NCBI GenBank assembly: GCA_029008595.1
Contig: JAQXJH010000081.1
Location: 1 to 62,303 of the forward strand
DNA from: Bacillota bacterium
GTDB lineage: Bacteria > Bacillota > Clostridia > Oscillospirales > Acutalibacteraceae
Direction: 5' to 3'
DNA: 62,303 nt
The notes under the pieces are model-generated. The model was not told where the DNA came from. It did not search any database and saw only the letters and a program-made list of their open reading frames with translations. Numbering within the stretch: position 1 is the first letter of the stretch; each line of letters opens with the position of its first letter. Below are positions 43,001-51,206 of the stretch, one piece after another. A program made the translations under genes and the position numbers.

Positions 43001-44389
43001 GCGCAGAAATACACCGAAGTCATGTTCGGCAGCTCCAATGTGTTCAAGGCGGGAACCATCGCGACGATCGCCGAAAAAACCGCCGAGGCCTATGTGCGGA
43101 AATATGCACAAGAGCGCGGGCTGACCTTCAATAATGCAGAGCTGGCGCGCCTGGCTGCCGGTTTTACGGGGGTCAAGCGAACCACCGGGCAGCACCCTGC
43201 CGGTATGATCGTTGTGCCGCATTACAAGGATATCTACGATTTTACCCCGGTGCAGCGCCCGGCCGACGATACCGGCTCCGACATGGTGACCACTCACTTC
43301 GATTTCCATAAGATCCACGACAATATCTGCAAGCTCGACATCCTCGGTCACGATGTGCCGACGACCTATAAATATCTGGAGGAAAACACCGGCATCTCCG
43401 TGATGGATGTTCCGATGAGCGACGCTAAGGTGATGAGCCTGTTTACCTCAACCGAAGCGCTCGGCGTAACACCGGAGGATATCGGCAGCGAAACGGGAAC
43501 GTTTTCTCTGCCGGAGGTCGGCACAAAGTTTGTCCGCGGCATGCTGGTGGAATGTAATCCGCAGACGTTCTCCGACCTGCTGCAGATCTCCGGTCTTTCA
43601 CACGGAACCGATGTCTGGGCGAACAACGCCGAGGAACTGATCAAAAACGGTACCTGTACGATCTCCGAAGTGATCGGAACGCGCGATAATATCATGACGT
43701 TCCTGATCCATAAGGGGCTGGAACCGAAAATGGCGTTCAAAATAACGGAGATCGTCCGAAAGGGGAAAGCGCCGAAGCTGCTGACGGAAGAGCACGTTCA
43801 GGCGATGAAGGATCATGGCGTTCCGCAGTGGTACATCGATTCCTGTTTCAAGATCAAGTACATGTTCCCCAAAGCGCACGCCGCCGCCTACATGATCGCG
43901 ACGCTGCGGCTGGGCTGGTACAAGGTTTATAAGCCGGTCGAATATTACGCGGCGTTTTTCAGCGCGCGCGGCGAAAGCTTTGACGCTGCGGTCGCCATGA
44001 AAGGGCGTGAGGCGGTCCGGGCAAAGCTGCGGGAGCTGGAGAAAAAAGGCTTTGACGCATCTGCAAAGGAAAAGGCGTCCATTCCATATTATCAGATCAT
44101 CAACGAGATGATGGCCCGCGGCGTGGAGCTGCTGCCCGTCGATCTGTACCGTTCGGATGCAAAGCGTTTTCTGGTGGAGGACGGAAAGATCCGCCTGCCG
44201 TTCGGTTCGCTCGAAGGCGTCGGCGAGGCGGCGGCCGTCAGTCTGCAGGAGGCGCGTTCCGGCGGCCCGTTCATCTCGGTCGATGACCTGCGTTTTCGCT
44301 CCAAGGTGTCCAAATCGGTCATTGAAATGCTGCGGGATGTCGGCGCCCTTTACGCATTGCCTGAAACCAGCCAGACCACCTTCTTCTGA
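40022..44389 (+). CDS. polC: DNA polymerase III alpha subunit, PolC type
   Basis: PolC is the replicative polymerase of Firmicutes with built-in proofreading. The protein has 1455 residues. An N-terminal domain of about 220 residues precedes an OB fold at about 245-330. The PHP domain starts at ELHMHTNMSAND near 351 and is split by the DEDD exonuclease, whose first motif VFDLETTG is at about 440. A four-cysteine zinc motif, CPKC at about 927 and CPEC at about 952, follows, then the catalytic PDIDLNFSGE near 980. The C-terminal part has the FPKAHAAAYMIAT segment. All expected domains are present. Confidence 0.98.
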   Translation: MADAAEKRKIRSFLLRFGIAPEQIEAVPDGEILNMNIDYGSRSLSVEIAFDAPVEPKGLYALQTMLEASRLGLRKVRVLPRYPEEAFCAECFPELVQELAERHVSVNGTLKDAAARLEDGKLIITLRHGGYSVISARGFGKELEKLIRERYGRTVPVEFDGVLYMEANDPQYIAQQEKSAEEHKRETAAKAVEQHHAEQKQSAAVKRVDVPEIEIRPEGFKPQIVMSTAEPIIGKLIHAQPKAIDDLSDEDTQVTVWGDVLSCEMKDTRDGKRVIVTITITDYTNSVSLKAIPEKEKSRPFQELSAGDTLLVNGQYAFDTYDKDYSIKLRDVNRVQKLKVVDRAPQKRVELHMHTNMSANDALAPAEKIVKRAYEWGHPAVAITDHGVVQAFPDAMSAVSDIRKKGGNIKVIYGTEAYFVNNMIPIVTDAPDVPLESEYIVFDLETTGLSPAAERITEIGAVRIRDGEIKEEFNTFCYPEKPIPAKITELTGITDEMVADAPREEEALRAFLAFCGENPILAAHNAPFDTSFLKAALKRCGITFPFAAVDTLPLARALLPDLKNHKLDTIAKALKLPDFNHHRACDDARMLANIFLLLLQRVKEDTSAKKVSELNTSLAGGDPKKIPSYHQIILVRNQVGLKNLYKLVSKAHLDYFYKRPRIPKTELNELREGLIIGSACEAGELFRAMVNGASWDELKQIARYYDYLEIQPVGNNRFMLREGTVKSEEELRDFNRKIVRLGDELNIPVVATGDVHFLEPYDDTYRAILLAGQGYSDADNQPPLFFRTTAEMLEEFSYLGREKAFEVVVTNPNRIADMVEEVEPVLSGFYPPEIPGSDEELQKITWERAKSIYGDPLPQIVYDRLKKELDSIINNGYSVLYMAAQKLVADSNAHGYLVGSRGSVGSSYVANMAGISEVDPLSPHYVCPKCKYSEFFTDGSVGSGFDLPPKDCPECGTPLNRDGHEIPFETFLGFGGDKVPDIDLNFSGEYQNLAQKYTEVMFGSSNVFKAGTIATIAEKTAEAYVRKYAQERGLTFNNAELARLAAGFTGVKRTTGQHPAGMIVVPHYKDIYDFTPVQRPADDTGSDMVTTHFDFHKIHDNICKLDILGHDVPTTYKYLEENTGISVMDVPMSDAKVMSLFTSTEALGVTPEDIGSETGTFSLPEVGTKFVRGMLVECNPQTFSDLLQISGLSHGTDVWANNAEELIKNGTCTISEVIGTRDNIMTFLIHKGLEPKMAFKITEIVRKGKAPKLLTEEHVQAMKDHGVPQWYIDSCFKIKYMFPKAHAAAYMIATLRLGWYKVYKPVEYYAAFFSARGESFDAAVAMKGREAVRAKLRELEKKGFDASAKEKASIPYYQIINEMMARGVELLPVDLYRSDAKRFLVEDGKIRLPFGSLEGVGEAAAVSLQEARSGGPFISVDDLRFRSKVSKSVIEMLRDVGALYALPETSQTTFF

Positions 44390-44406
44390 TTCTGCTATTT
44401 TGCCGG

Positions 44407-44435
44407 TTGACAATAAAATTTTAACGTGATATTAT
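44407..44435 (+). promoter_or_regulatory. Sigma-A promoter of the his operon
   Basis: TTGACA (44407-44412) and TATTAT (44430-44435) are separated by 17 bp, in the 81-bp gap behind polC. I see no T-box or leader peptide rich in histidine between it and hisZ, so no obvious attenuation. Confidence 0.8.
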
Positions 44436-44470
44436 ATTACCACACTAAAGCGAAGAAAGGCTGATCCCAC

Positions 44471-45694
44471 ATGAAACGATACGCCAGGATTACTCCGGAA
44501 GGCACGCGCGATATGCTGTTTGAAGACTGCGTTGCGATGCATACGGTAGAAGATAAGCTGACTGCGCTTTTTTCCGGGCTTGGCTATCACGAGGTCCAGA
44601 CCCCCGGGCTGGAATTTTACGATGTGCTGCGCAGCGGGAACGCCGGCTTTCCGGTGGAAAACATGTTCAAGCTCACCGATTCCAAAGGGAGATTGATGGT
44701 GCTGCGGCCGGATTCCACCATGCCGATCGCGCGCATGACCTCCACCCGGCTGCAGAATGCCGCGCTGCCGATCCGGCTGTATTACAATCAGAAGGTATAC
44801 CGCTGCAATCCGTCCTTTTCGGGGCACAGCAACGAGGTGATGCAGGTCGGCGTGGAGCTGATCGGCGCCAGCGGAAAGCGTTCCGATCTCGAGGTCGTTG
44901 CAACGGCAGCCTATGCGCTGGCCGCCTGCATGGATGATTTTCGCATCGAACTGGGGCACGCCGGCTTTTTCCGGGCGATCGCTTCCCGAATGAATCTTGA
45001 CGAAGAGACCTGCGAGGATATCCGCTCGTTTATCGAAGCAAAGAATTACGCCGCTCTCGATGCGCTGCTCGATACGCTGCCCGATTCGGTCGCTTCCCGC
45101 GCCATGCGGCGTCTGCCGCGGCTTTTCGGCGGGGAAGAAGTGCTCGAGGAAGCCGAGGCGCTCTGCGGCGGCGTTGTTCCGGCGGAATCGCTCGATTATC
45201 TGCGGATGCTCTATCAGGAGCTTCTTGCGCTGGGGATCGGCGACCGGCTGATGATCGATCTGGGGCTGGTCAACCGCAATGATTATTATACCGGCATTGT
45301 GTTTCGCGGTTACCTGCCGGGTTCCGGCGATACGATCCTTTCCGGCGGCCGTTACGACGGTCTGCTTGCCAAGTTCGGCACGCCGATGCCCGCCATCGGC
45401 TTCGGCGTGGACGTGGAAGCCGTCACGCGGCTGCTGCTGCGGGAAGGCAAAGTTCAGCCGCAGCAGCCGGTTCAGGTGCTGGTGCATGGGATGGACGGCT
45501 GCGAGATCCGTGCGCTCAGGCGTGTGCGTGAGCTGCTGCAAAGCGGCGTCACCTGCGAGGCAAGCACCTGCGCCACGGCAGACCAGGCGCTGGCATATGC
45601 GCGCCGCGCCGGGATCCGGCAGGTCGAGCTGGTCGGCGAGACCATTGAGCAGCGCCGGATTTTGGAAGATACCGGAACAGGAAAGGGTGAATGA
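44471..45694 (+). CDS. hisZ: ATP phosphoribosyltransferase regulatory subunit HisZ
   Basis: HisZ is a class II aminoacyl-tRNA synthetase-like protein that forms a complex with short HisG and lets histidine regulate it. The protein of 407 residues has TPEGTRDMLFEDC, the motif 2-like LRPDSTMPIARM and the LVNRNDYYTGIVFRGY segment. It lacks evidence for being HisS, because the catalytic core motifs fit HisZ better and it directly precedes a short hisG. It is the first gene of the operon. Confidence 0.92.
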   Translation: MKRYARITPEGTRDMLFEDCVAMHTVEDKLTALFSGLGYHEVQTPGLEFYDVLRSGNAGFPVENMFKLTDSKGRLMVLRPDSTMPIARMTSTRLQNAALPIRLYYNQKVYRCNPSFSGHSNEVMQVGVELIGASGKRSDLEVVATAAYALAACMDDFRIELGHAGFFRAIASRMNLDEETCEDIRSFIEAKNYAALDALLDTLPDSVASRAMRRLPRLFGGEEVLEEAEALCGGVVPAESLDYLRMLYQELLALGIGDRLMIDLGLVNRNDYYTGIVFRGYLPGSGDTILSGGRYDGLLAKFGTPMPAIGFGVDVEAVTRLLLREGKVQPQQPVQVLVHGMDGCEIRALRRVRELLQSGVTCEASTCATADQALAYARRAGIRQVELVGETIEQRRILEDTGTGKGE

Positions 45695-45696
45695 GG

Positions 45697-46341
45697 ATGG
45701 AAAAGCCGCTGCGCATTGCGCTGACCAAAGGGCGTCTGGAAAAAGACACGGTCGGCCTGTTTGAACAGATGGGCTACGATTGCACCGCACTGCGGGAAAA
45801 GGGCCGCCGGCTGATCCTGCCGGTGGAAAACGGAAAGTATGAGGCGGTTCTGGCCAAGGCCGCCGATGTGATCACCTATGTGGAGCACGGTGTCTGCGAC
45901 CTTGGCGTGGTCGGGAAGGACACGATCCTTGAAAAGGGAGGAAGCTTTTACGAGGTGCTGGATCTTGGCTTTGGCCGCTGCCGGTTTGCGCTGGCCGGGC
46001 CGAAGGGCAAAAATTTTTTCGGCGGTTATGCGGCCAGAACAATCGCGACCAAATATCCGGCGGTTGCCCGAAGCTATTTCGAAAAAAAAGGCATGGACGT
46101 CAATATCATCAAAATTGAAGGCTCGGTGGAGCTTGCTCCGCTGCTTGGCCTTTCGGATGCGATCGTGGATATTGTGGAAACCGGCTCCACCCTGCGGGAA
46201 AACGGGCTGGAGGTCATTGAGGATATCGTCCCCATCTCCGCGCGGCTGATCGTCAACACGGCAAGCCTGAAGCTGCGCAAGCAGGAGATCGAATCGCTGG
46301 TCGGCGCAATGGAACAGAAGCGCCTCGAAGCGCAGAATTAA
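45697..46341 (+). CDS. hisG: ATP phosphoribosyltransferase, short form HisG
   Basis: HisG catalyses the first step of histidine synthesis, joining ATP and PRPP. The protein has about 214 residues, the short form without the C-terminal regulatory domain, so it needs HisZ. The N-terminus is LRIALTKGRLEKDTV, and the PRPP loop is IVDIVETGSTLRENGL. The ATG at 45697 is 9 bp after AGGG; the ATG at 45691 is only 3 bp from it and less likely. It starts 2 bp behind hisZ. Confidence 0.95.
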   Translation: MEKPLRIALTKGRLEKDTVGLFEQMGYDCTALREKGRRLILPVENGKYEAVLAKAADVITYVEHGVCDLGVVGKDTILEKGGSFYEVLDLGFGRCRFALAGPKGKNFFGGYAARTIATKYPAVARSYFEKKGMDVNIIKIEGSVELAPLLGLSDAIVDIVETGSTLRENGLEVIEDIVPISARLIVNTASLKLRKQEIESLVGAMEQKRLEAQN

Positions 46342-46420
46342 CAGGAAATTTGTGTCCTGCAGGCGATACAGGCAAAAAAGCGTGCTGCCGTGTGCAGGCG
46401 GAACAGAGGAGGATTTTTCA

Positions 46421-47722
46421 ATGATTATTTCTGTGGCAAAAGCAGACGGCACAGCCGAAAAACAGCTGATCGCCCAGCTGAAGCAGCGCAGCGGCGAGAC
46501 CGATGCGCGCGTAACGGCGGCAGTCAGCGAGATCATTGCGCAGGTCAAGGCCCGCGGGGATGAGGCTGTGCGCGAATATACTGTAAAATTTGACGGCAAA
46601 GCGCCGGAAAAGGCGGAGATCGGTTACGAGGAGATCCAGGCGGCCAAAACGGCCTGCGATCCTGATTTTGTTGCGGCGCTGGAGCGCGCGGCAGAAAATA
46701 TCCGCGATTTTCATGCCCGTCAGAAGCAGCAGAGCTGGCTGAATCCGATGCAGAACGGCGTGGTTCTGGGGCAGAGGATCCGCGGCCTGCACCGCGTCGG
46801 ACTGTATGTTCCGGGCGGCACGGCGGCCTATCCTTCCTCAGTTCTGATGAATGCGATCCCTGCCAAGATTGCCGGCGTAAAAGAACTGGTCATGGTCACG
46901 CCGCCCGGCAAGGACGGAAAACCGAATCCGGATATTCTTGCCGCTGCTGCAGTAGCCGGAGTAGACAGAGTCTTTCTGGTCGGCGGCGCACAGGCGGTCG
47001 CTGCCATGGCCTTCGGCACCGCGACGATCCCGAAGGTTGATAAAATCGTCGGCCCGGGCAATATTTATGTCGCGACCGCCAAGAAGCTGCTTTACGGCAC
47101 CGTGGATATCGATATGATTGCCGGCCCGAGCGAAATCCTGGTGCTGGCGGACGAAACGGCAAATCCGAAGTATCTCGCCGCTGACCTGATGAGTCAGGCG
47201 GAGCATGATGTCATGGCGTCCGCCATCCTGCTCACAACGTCGGAGCGCATCGCGCAGGAGACTGTTGCCGAGCTGGAGCGGCAGGTAAAAACGCTTTCCC
47301 GACGGGAGATCATTGAAAAATCGCTGCGCGATTTCGGCGCGGTGATCGTCTGCCGCACACTGGATGAGGCGGTCGATTTTGCGAACGAGCTTGCGCCGGA
47401 GCATCTGGAAGCCATGATCGCCAACCCGATGGAATACATCGGCCGGCTTGACAACGCCGGTTCCGTCTTCCTCGGCCAGTATTCGCCCGAGCCGCTCGGC
47501 GATTATTTTGCCGGCCCGAACCACGTTTTGCCCACCAGCGGAACGGCGCGCTTTTTCTCGCCGCTTTCGGTGGACAGTTTCATCAAAAAATCCAGCTTTA
47601 TTTATTACACCGAGCCTGCGCTCCGCTCCGCCAGGGACGATATCGTCAAGTTGGCCGATACCGAGCGCCTGACCGCCCACGCAAACTCGATCAGGGTGCG
47701 GTTTGAAGAATCAGAAGAGTAA
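46421..47722 (+). CDS. hisD: Histidinol dehydrogenase
   Basis: HisD oxidises histidinol to histidine in two NAD-dependent steps. The protein has 433 residues, with the conserved GLYVPGGTAAYPSSVLMNAI and PGNIYVATAKKL segments. The zinc and catalytic site is DLMSQAEHD and GPNHVLPTSGTARF. The ATG at 46421 is 8 bp after a perfect AGAGGAGG; the open frame before it lacks such a site. It follows hisG by 79 bp. Confidence 0.96.
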   Translation: MIISVAKADGTAEKQLIAQLKQRSGETDARVTAAVSEIIAQVKARGDEAVREYTVKFDGKAPEKAEIGYEEIQAAKTACDPDFVAALERAAENIRDFHARQKQQSWLNPMQNGVVLGQRIRGLHRVGLYVPGGTAAYPSSVLMNAIPAKIAGVKELVMVTPPGKDGKPNPDILAAAAVAGVDRVFLVGGAQAVAAMAFGTATIPKVDKIVGPGNIYVATAKKLLYGTVDIDMIAGPSEILVLADETANPKYLAADLMSQAEHDVMASAILLTTSERIAQETVAELERQVKTLSRREIIEKSLRDFGAVIVCRTLDEAVDFANELAPEHLEAMIANPMEYIGRLDNAGSVFLGQYSPEPLGDYFAGPNHVLPTSGTARFFSPLSVDSFIKKSSFIYYTEPALRSARDDIVKLADTERLTAHANSIRVRFEESEE

Positions 47723-47747
47723 ACGGACTGCCGGGAGGGTTGATGTG

Positions 47748-48326
47748 ATGCGTACCGCTCAAATTGTTCGAAAAACAAAGGAAACGGATATTGAACTCTC
47801 GCTTTGCCTGGACGGCGGCGAGGTTTCGGTGGATACCGGAATCGGATTCTTTGACCATATGCTGACCGCATTTGCCATGCACGGCGGCTATGGACTGACG
47901 CTGAAGGTCAGGGGAGACCTGAATGTGGACTGCCACCACACGGTGGAAGACACCGGGATCGCGCTGGGCAAAGCGTTTGCACAGGCGCTCGGCGATAAAT
48001 CCGGGATCTGCCGCTACGGCAGCTTCTATGTTCCGATGGACGAAGCGCTTGCATTCTGTGCGTCCGATTTCAGCGGCCGCGGGTTTCTCGTTTTCCGCGC
48101 GGAATTTGCGCAGGAACGCGTCGGCGGGTTTGACACCTGCATGACGGAGGAATTTTTCCGCGCGCTGGCGATCAATGCCGGGCTGACGCTGCACATCAGC
48201 GTGCCGTACGGCAGCAATGCGCACCACCAGATCGAAGCGATCTTCAAGGCGGCAGGCCATGCGCTGGCGCAGGGAACCGCCAAAAACACGACCGGTGCGG
48301 TGCTTTCCACAAAAGGGATGCTGTAA
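47748..48326 (+). CDS. hisB: Imidazoleglycerol-phosphate dehydratase
   Basis: HisB dehydrates imidazole glycerol phosphate. The protein of 192 residues is the monofunctional form, with no histidinol-phosphatase domain. It has the three His-rich manganese motifs: IGFFDHMLTAF, CHHTVEDTGIALG and NAHHQIEAIFKAAG. The ATG at 47748 follows GGGAGGG. In many Clostridia hisC lies between hisD and hisB, but here the gap is only 25 bp. Confidence 0.96.
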   Translation: MRTAQIVRKTKETDIELSLCLDGGEVSVDTGIGFFDHMLTAFAMHGGYGLTLKVRGDLNVDCHHTVEDTGIALGKAFAQALGDKSGICRYGSFYVPMDEALAFCASDFSGRGFLVFRAEFAQERVGGFDTCMTEEFFRALAINAGLTLHISVPYGSNAHHQIEAIFKAAGHALAQGTAKNTTGAVLSTKGML

Positions 48327-48371
48327 ACCGCGGCAGTCAGTCTGTGATTTCCCAATGAAAGGATTTTGATC

Positions 48372-49085
48372 ATGATACTTTTACCGGCGATCGATCTGAA
48401 GGACGGCAGCTGTGTCCGTCTGTTCCGCGGTGATTACGCGACTGCGCACAAGGTAGCCGAAGATCCGGTGCAGACGGCGTGCGCATTCCGTGCGGCGGGT
48501 GCCGAATGGATTCATATGGTCGATCTGGACGGCGCAAAGGATGCGGTGCCGAAAAACCGCGATATTTTTCTGGCCTGTGCTGCAGAAAGCGGCGCGAAGA
48601 TCGAGGTCGGCGGAGGGATCCGCACAATGCAGACGGTGGAGGATTATCTGAGCAGCGGCATTTCCCGCGTGATCCTCGGTTCAGCGGCGCTGAAGGATCC
48701 TGCGTTCGTGCAGGAGGCCGCCGGAAAATACGGCGGACAGATCGCGGTCGGCATTGATGCGCGCGGCGGAATGGTCGCAGCGGAAGGCTGGCTTTCCACT
48801 TCGTCGGTGCATTATCTGGAGCTGGCAAAAAAGATGGAGCAGTTCGGTGTGCGCACGCTGATCTTTACCGATATCTCAAAGGATGGAATGCTGCAGGGGC
48901 CGAATCTGGAGCAGCTTGCCGCGCTGCAGAAGGCGGTTTCCTGCAATGTGATCGCAAGCGGCGGTGTCAGCACGCTGGAGGATATCCGTGCCTGCCGGCA
49001 GATCGGCATGTACGGAGCAATCTGCGGCAAAGCGATCTATACCGGCGCGCTGAACCTGTGTGAAGCCATAGCGGCCGCCAAATAA
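48372..49085 (+). CDS. hisA: Phosphoribosylformimino-AICAR-P isomerase HisA
   Basis: HisA is the TIM-barrel isomerase acting on ProFAR. The protein of about 237 residues begins ILLPAIDLKDGSCVRLFRG with the catalytic aspartate. It has the phosphate-binding EVGGGIRTM and the second catalytic part TDISKDGMLQGPNLE. It is HisA and not HisF: the first strand reads PAIDLKDG, whereas HisF reads PCLDV. It starts 45 bp after hisB; hisH, usual at this place, is missing. Confidence 0.95.
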   Translation: MILLPAIDLKDGSCVRLFRGDYATAHKVAEDPVQTACAFRAAGAEWIHMVDLDGAKDAVPKNRDIFLACAAESGAKIEVGGGIRTMQTVEDYLSSGISRVILGSAALKDPAFVQEAAGKYGGQIAVGIDARGGMVAAEGWLSTSSVHYLELAKKMEQFGVRTLIFTDISKDGMLQGPNLEQLAALQKAVSCNVIASGGVSTLEDIRACRQIGMYGAICGKAIYTGALNLCEAIAAAK

Positions 49086-49102
49086 GGAAAGGATGAGTTC
49101 CG

Positions 49103-49438
49103 ATGATGCAGCCACTTACGCCGGACGAACTGGAACGGTATTTTCAAAAGGGGGATCTGATCCCGACGGTCGTGCAGGAAAAGTCCACCGGGCAGGTGCT
49201 GATGCTTGCATACATGAACCGTGAATCGCTGCAGAAAACGCTGGAAACCGGCTATACCTGGTTTTACAGCCGTTCGCGGCAGGAGCTTTGGAACAAAGGG
49301 GCAACCTCCGGTCATCTGCAGAAGGTACTGGAACTGTACAGCGACTGTGACGACGATACGCTGCTTGCAGTAGTGGAGCAAACCGGGAATGCCTGCCATA
49401 CCGGCGCGCACAGCTGTTTTTTCAATCGGATGAAATAA
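49103..49438 (+). CDS. hisI: Phosphoribosyl-AMP cyclohydrolase
   Basis: HisI opens the purine ring of phosphoribosyl-AMP. The protein of 111 residues is the stand-alone form. It has [19 protein letters not shown] and [16 protein letters not shown], and zinc ligands in [11 protein letters not shown] and [10 protein letters not shown]. The second function, HisE, is encoded by a separate gene 75 bp downstream; hisF, usually just upstream, is absent. Confidence 0.95.
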   Translation: MMQPLTPDELERYFQKGDLIPTVVQEKSTGQVLMLAYMNRESLQKTLETGYTWFYSRSRQELWNKGATSGHLQKVLELYSDCDDDTLLAVVEQTGNACHTGAHSCFFNRMK

Positions 49439-49513
49439 GGCTGTGCCGAAAAAGAAAAGCATGTCTTTTCAAACGGCAGAAGGAAGAACGTACAGAAAGG
49501 AAGAATCGTCAAC

Positions 49514-49840
49514 ATGGAAAACAGTTTGGAACTGCTTTATCAGACGGTGCAGGAACGCCGGGAGAATCCGCAGGAGGGTTCCTACACCTGTTATCTGTTT
49601 GAAAAAGGAATCGATAAAATTCTGAAAAAGTGCGGAGAAGAGTGCAGCGAGGTCATTATCGCCGCAAAGAACGGCAAGAATGAAGAAACGGTTTATGAAA
49701 TTGCAGATCTTCTCTATCATCTTACGGTACTGATGGCCGACCAGGGGATCACGCCGGACGAGGTGAACGCCGAGCTGCTCAAACGGTCCAAAAAGACCGG
49801 AAATCTGAAGCAGTTTCATCAGACCGATAAAAATACCTGA
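49514..49840 (+). CDS. hisE: Phosphoribosyl-ATP diphosphatase
   Basis: HisE hydrolyses phosphoribosyl-ATP, the second step of the pathway. The protein of 108 residues is an all-alpha MazG-like domain. It has YLFEKGIDKILKKCGEEC and VIIAAKNGKNEETVYEIADL with the metal-binding glutamates. It is the last gene of the operon and ends before a terminator. It follows hisI with a good AAAGGAAG site. Confidence 0.94.
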   Translation: MENSLELLYQTVQERRENPQEGSYTCYLFEKGIDKILKKCGEECSEVIIAAKNGKNEETVYEIADLLYHLTVLMADQGITPDEVNAELLKRSKKTGNLKQFHQTDKNT

Positions 49841-49848
49841 TTGTGCAA

Positions 49849-49880
49849 GGGCTGCCATGGATTCAGGCAGCCCGGTTTTT
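49849..49880 (+). terminator. Terminator of the his operon
   Basis: GGGCTGCC (49849-49856) pairs with GGCAGCCC (49866-49873), followed by GG and five T. It reaches the stop of the convergent spoIID. Confidence 0.85.
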
Positions 49881-50922
49881 ATTCTGTCAGCTCGGTGCCG
49901 GGGTAATACCACTGCAGGATCGTTTTGTAGTCAGCGCCGCCGCGCGCCATGGCATCGGCGCCGTATTGGCTCATGCCGACGCCGTGCCCGTAACCGTGAA
50001 CCGTAAAGACAAAGCCGTCTGCTTCGGTGTAGCTGAGAGTAAAGTTTGCCGAGCGCAGGCCAAACAGCGCGCGAAGCTCTTCTCCGGTGGCGATCAGCGA
50101 ACCGACCGCAATGGAGCGCACCGTACCGGAAGCCGTGCGGATCGGATCGGTGATCCATTGCGCGGGGTCGCTGCCCAACCGGCAGTCCGGCCACTTGTTC
50201 AGAATGGCCGCGCGCACTTCGTCCCGGCTTTTGGAAACGGTCGTTTCATATCCGGGCGCCTGCAGATCGCCCGGGCTGGCCACGGCGACCAGATAGTCCC
50301 GCTTTCCGCCCCAGATGTCTTCCGAAGCCTCTGTCCGGCCGGCGGAGATGGCGTAATAGGTCGCCAGAACCGGTTCCCCCTGATAGATCAGCTTCTGCAG
50401 GCCGACCGATCCGCATACCTGCTGCAGATGTGCATAATGCGTTTCAAAAGCATCGCCCCAGCGTTCCTGCATTTTTTCTTTTGTCACATAGATCTGCCAT
50501 TGCGCCGTATTGCAGGAAAAATCGGCGCCCTTCAGGGAAGGATCCGGGTTCAGGCGCTGTTCGGTGCGCTTTTTGTCGTAGATCGTGCAGCAGGCGACCG
50601 CCTGCGCTTTCAGCGCTTCATCATGGAACGTCAGCGGCATCTCTGCCGCAACGGCGCCGATCAAAAATTCCCGGTCGGTCACGGTGATGATCTCTCCGGA
50701 GGATTCGTCCAGGATCCGGAAAAAGCTTTCCTCTGCACCGGCGGAGGAGACTTTGGAACCCTCGTCCGCAGAAACGGTTTCCGCAGAGGAGGCGGGTTCG
50801 TCAGAAGAGGCTTTCCCGGCGGAAGAAGCCTTGGCAGCCTCACCGCCGGCCGGAACCGCCAGAAGCGGCACCAGCAGCATCATGATCAGCAGCAGCGAAA
50901 TGAAAATCAGTTTTTGTTTCAT
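49879..50922 (-). CDS. spoIID: Stage II sporulation protein D
   Basis: SpoIID is a membrane-anchored lytic transglycosylase that, with SpoIIM and SpoIIP, drives engulfment of the forespore. The protein has 347 residues. An N-terminal signal anchor lies at about residues 5-23, followed by a low-complexity serine- and alanine-rich stretch to about residue 63. The catalytic glutamate is E94 in GAVAAEMP. The C-terminal HGYGHGVGMSQYGADAMA segment is the family hallmark. The gene is single and convergent with the his operon. Confidence 0.95.
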   Translation of the reverse strand: MKQKLIFISLLLIMMLLVPLLAVPAGGEAAKASSAGKASSDEPASSAETVSADEGSKVSSAGAEESFFRILDESSGEIITVTDREFLIGAVAAEMPLTFHDEALKAQAVACCTIYDKKRTEQRLNPDPSLKGADFSCNTAQWQIYVTKEKMQERWGDAFETHYAHLQQVCGSVGLQKLIYQGEPVLATYYAISAGRTEASEDIWGGKRDYLVAVASPGDLQAPGYETTVSKSRDEVRAAILNKWPDCRLGSDPAQWITDPIRTASGTVRSIAVGSLIATGEELRALFGLRSANFTLSYTEADGFVFTVHGYGHGVGMSQYGADAMARGGADYKTILQWYYPGTELTE

Positions 50923-50986
50923 GAAGATTCACCCGGACCTTTCTGTCAGGACAAATTTTTTTTATTTCTTTCAGCCCTTTTTCTTT

Positions 50987-51015
50987 CATTTATTTACTTT
51001 TTGCTTTGTTTATGA
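50987..51015 (-). promoter_or_regulatory. Candidate sigma-E promoter for spoIID
   Basis: On the minus strand a -35-like TCATAAA (51009-51015) and a -10-like AATAAATG (50987-50994) are separated by 14 bp. The -35 fits the sigma-E form; the -10 is a weak match. The position, about 60 bp upstream of the start, and the gene's known sigma-E control support it. Confidence 0.35.
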
Positions 51016-51130
51016 ATGAATTTAAAAGTGCAGCTGCAAAAAGAATTCAATCTTGCACAAAAATCAGGTTGAAAATACAGAAAAATGAATTACAGACCAA
51101 AACTTCGCCCAAAACGTGTCGTGCTGCTGC

Positions 51131-51159
51131 TTGACTTTAAAAGAACGTTGCAGTAGAAT
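51131..51159 (+). promoter_or_regulatory. Sigma-A promoter for citrate synthase
   Basis: TTGACT (51131-51136) and TAGAAT (51154-51159) are separated by 17 bp, about 48 bp before the gene's start. Confidence 0.75.
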
Positions 51160-51206
51160 AATTAGTATTATATTTTTTGAATATTCTTTCAAAGGAGATG
51201 TGCCGG

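Noticed and set aside
44383..44413. BirA half-site GTTGACAA at the his promoter, shared with the bioY operator
   Set aside because: The left half TTGTTAAC is absent at the right distance; the match comes from the -35 consensus.
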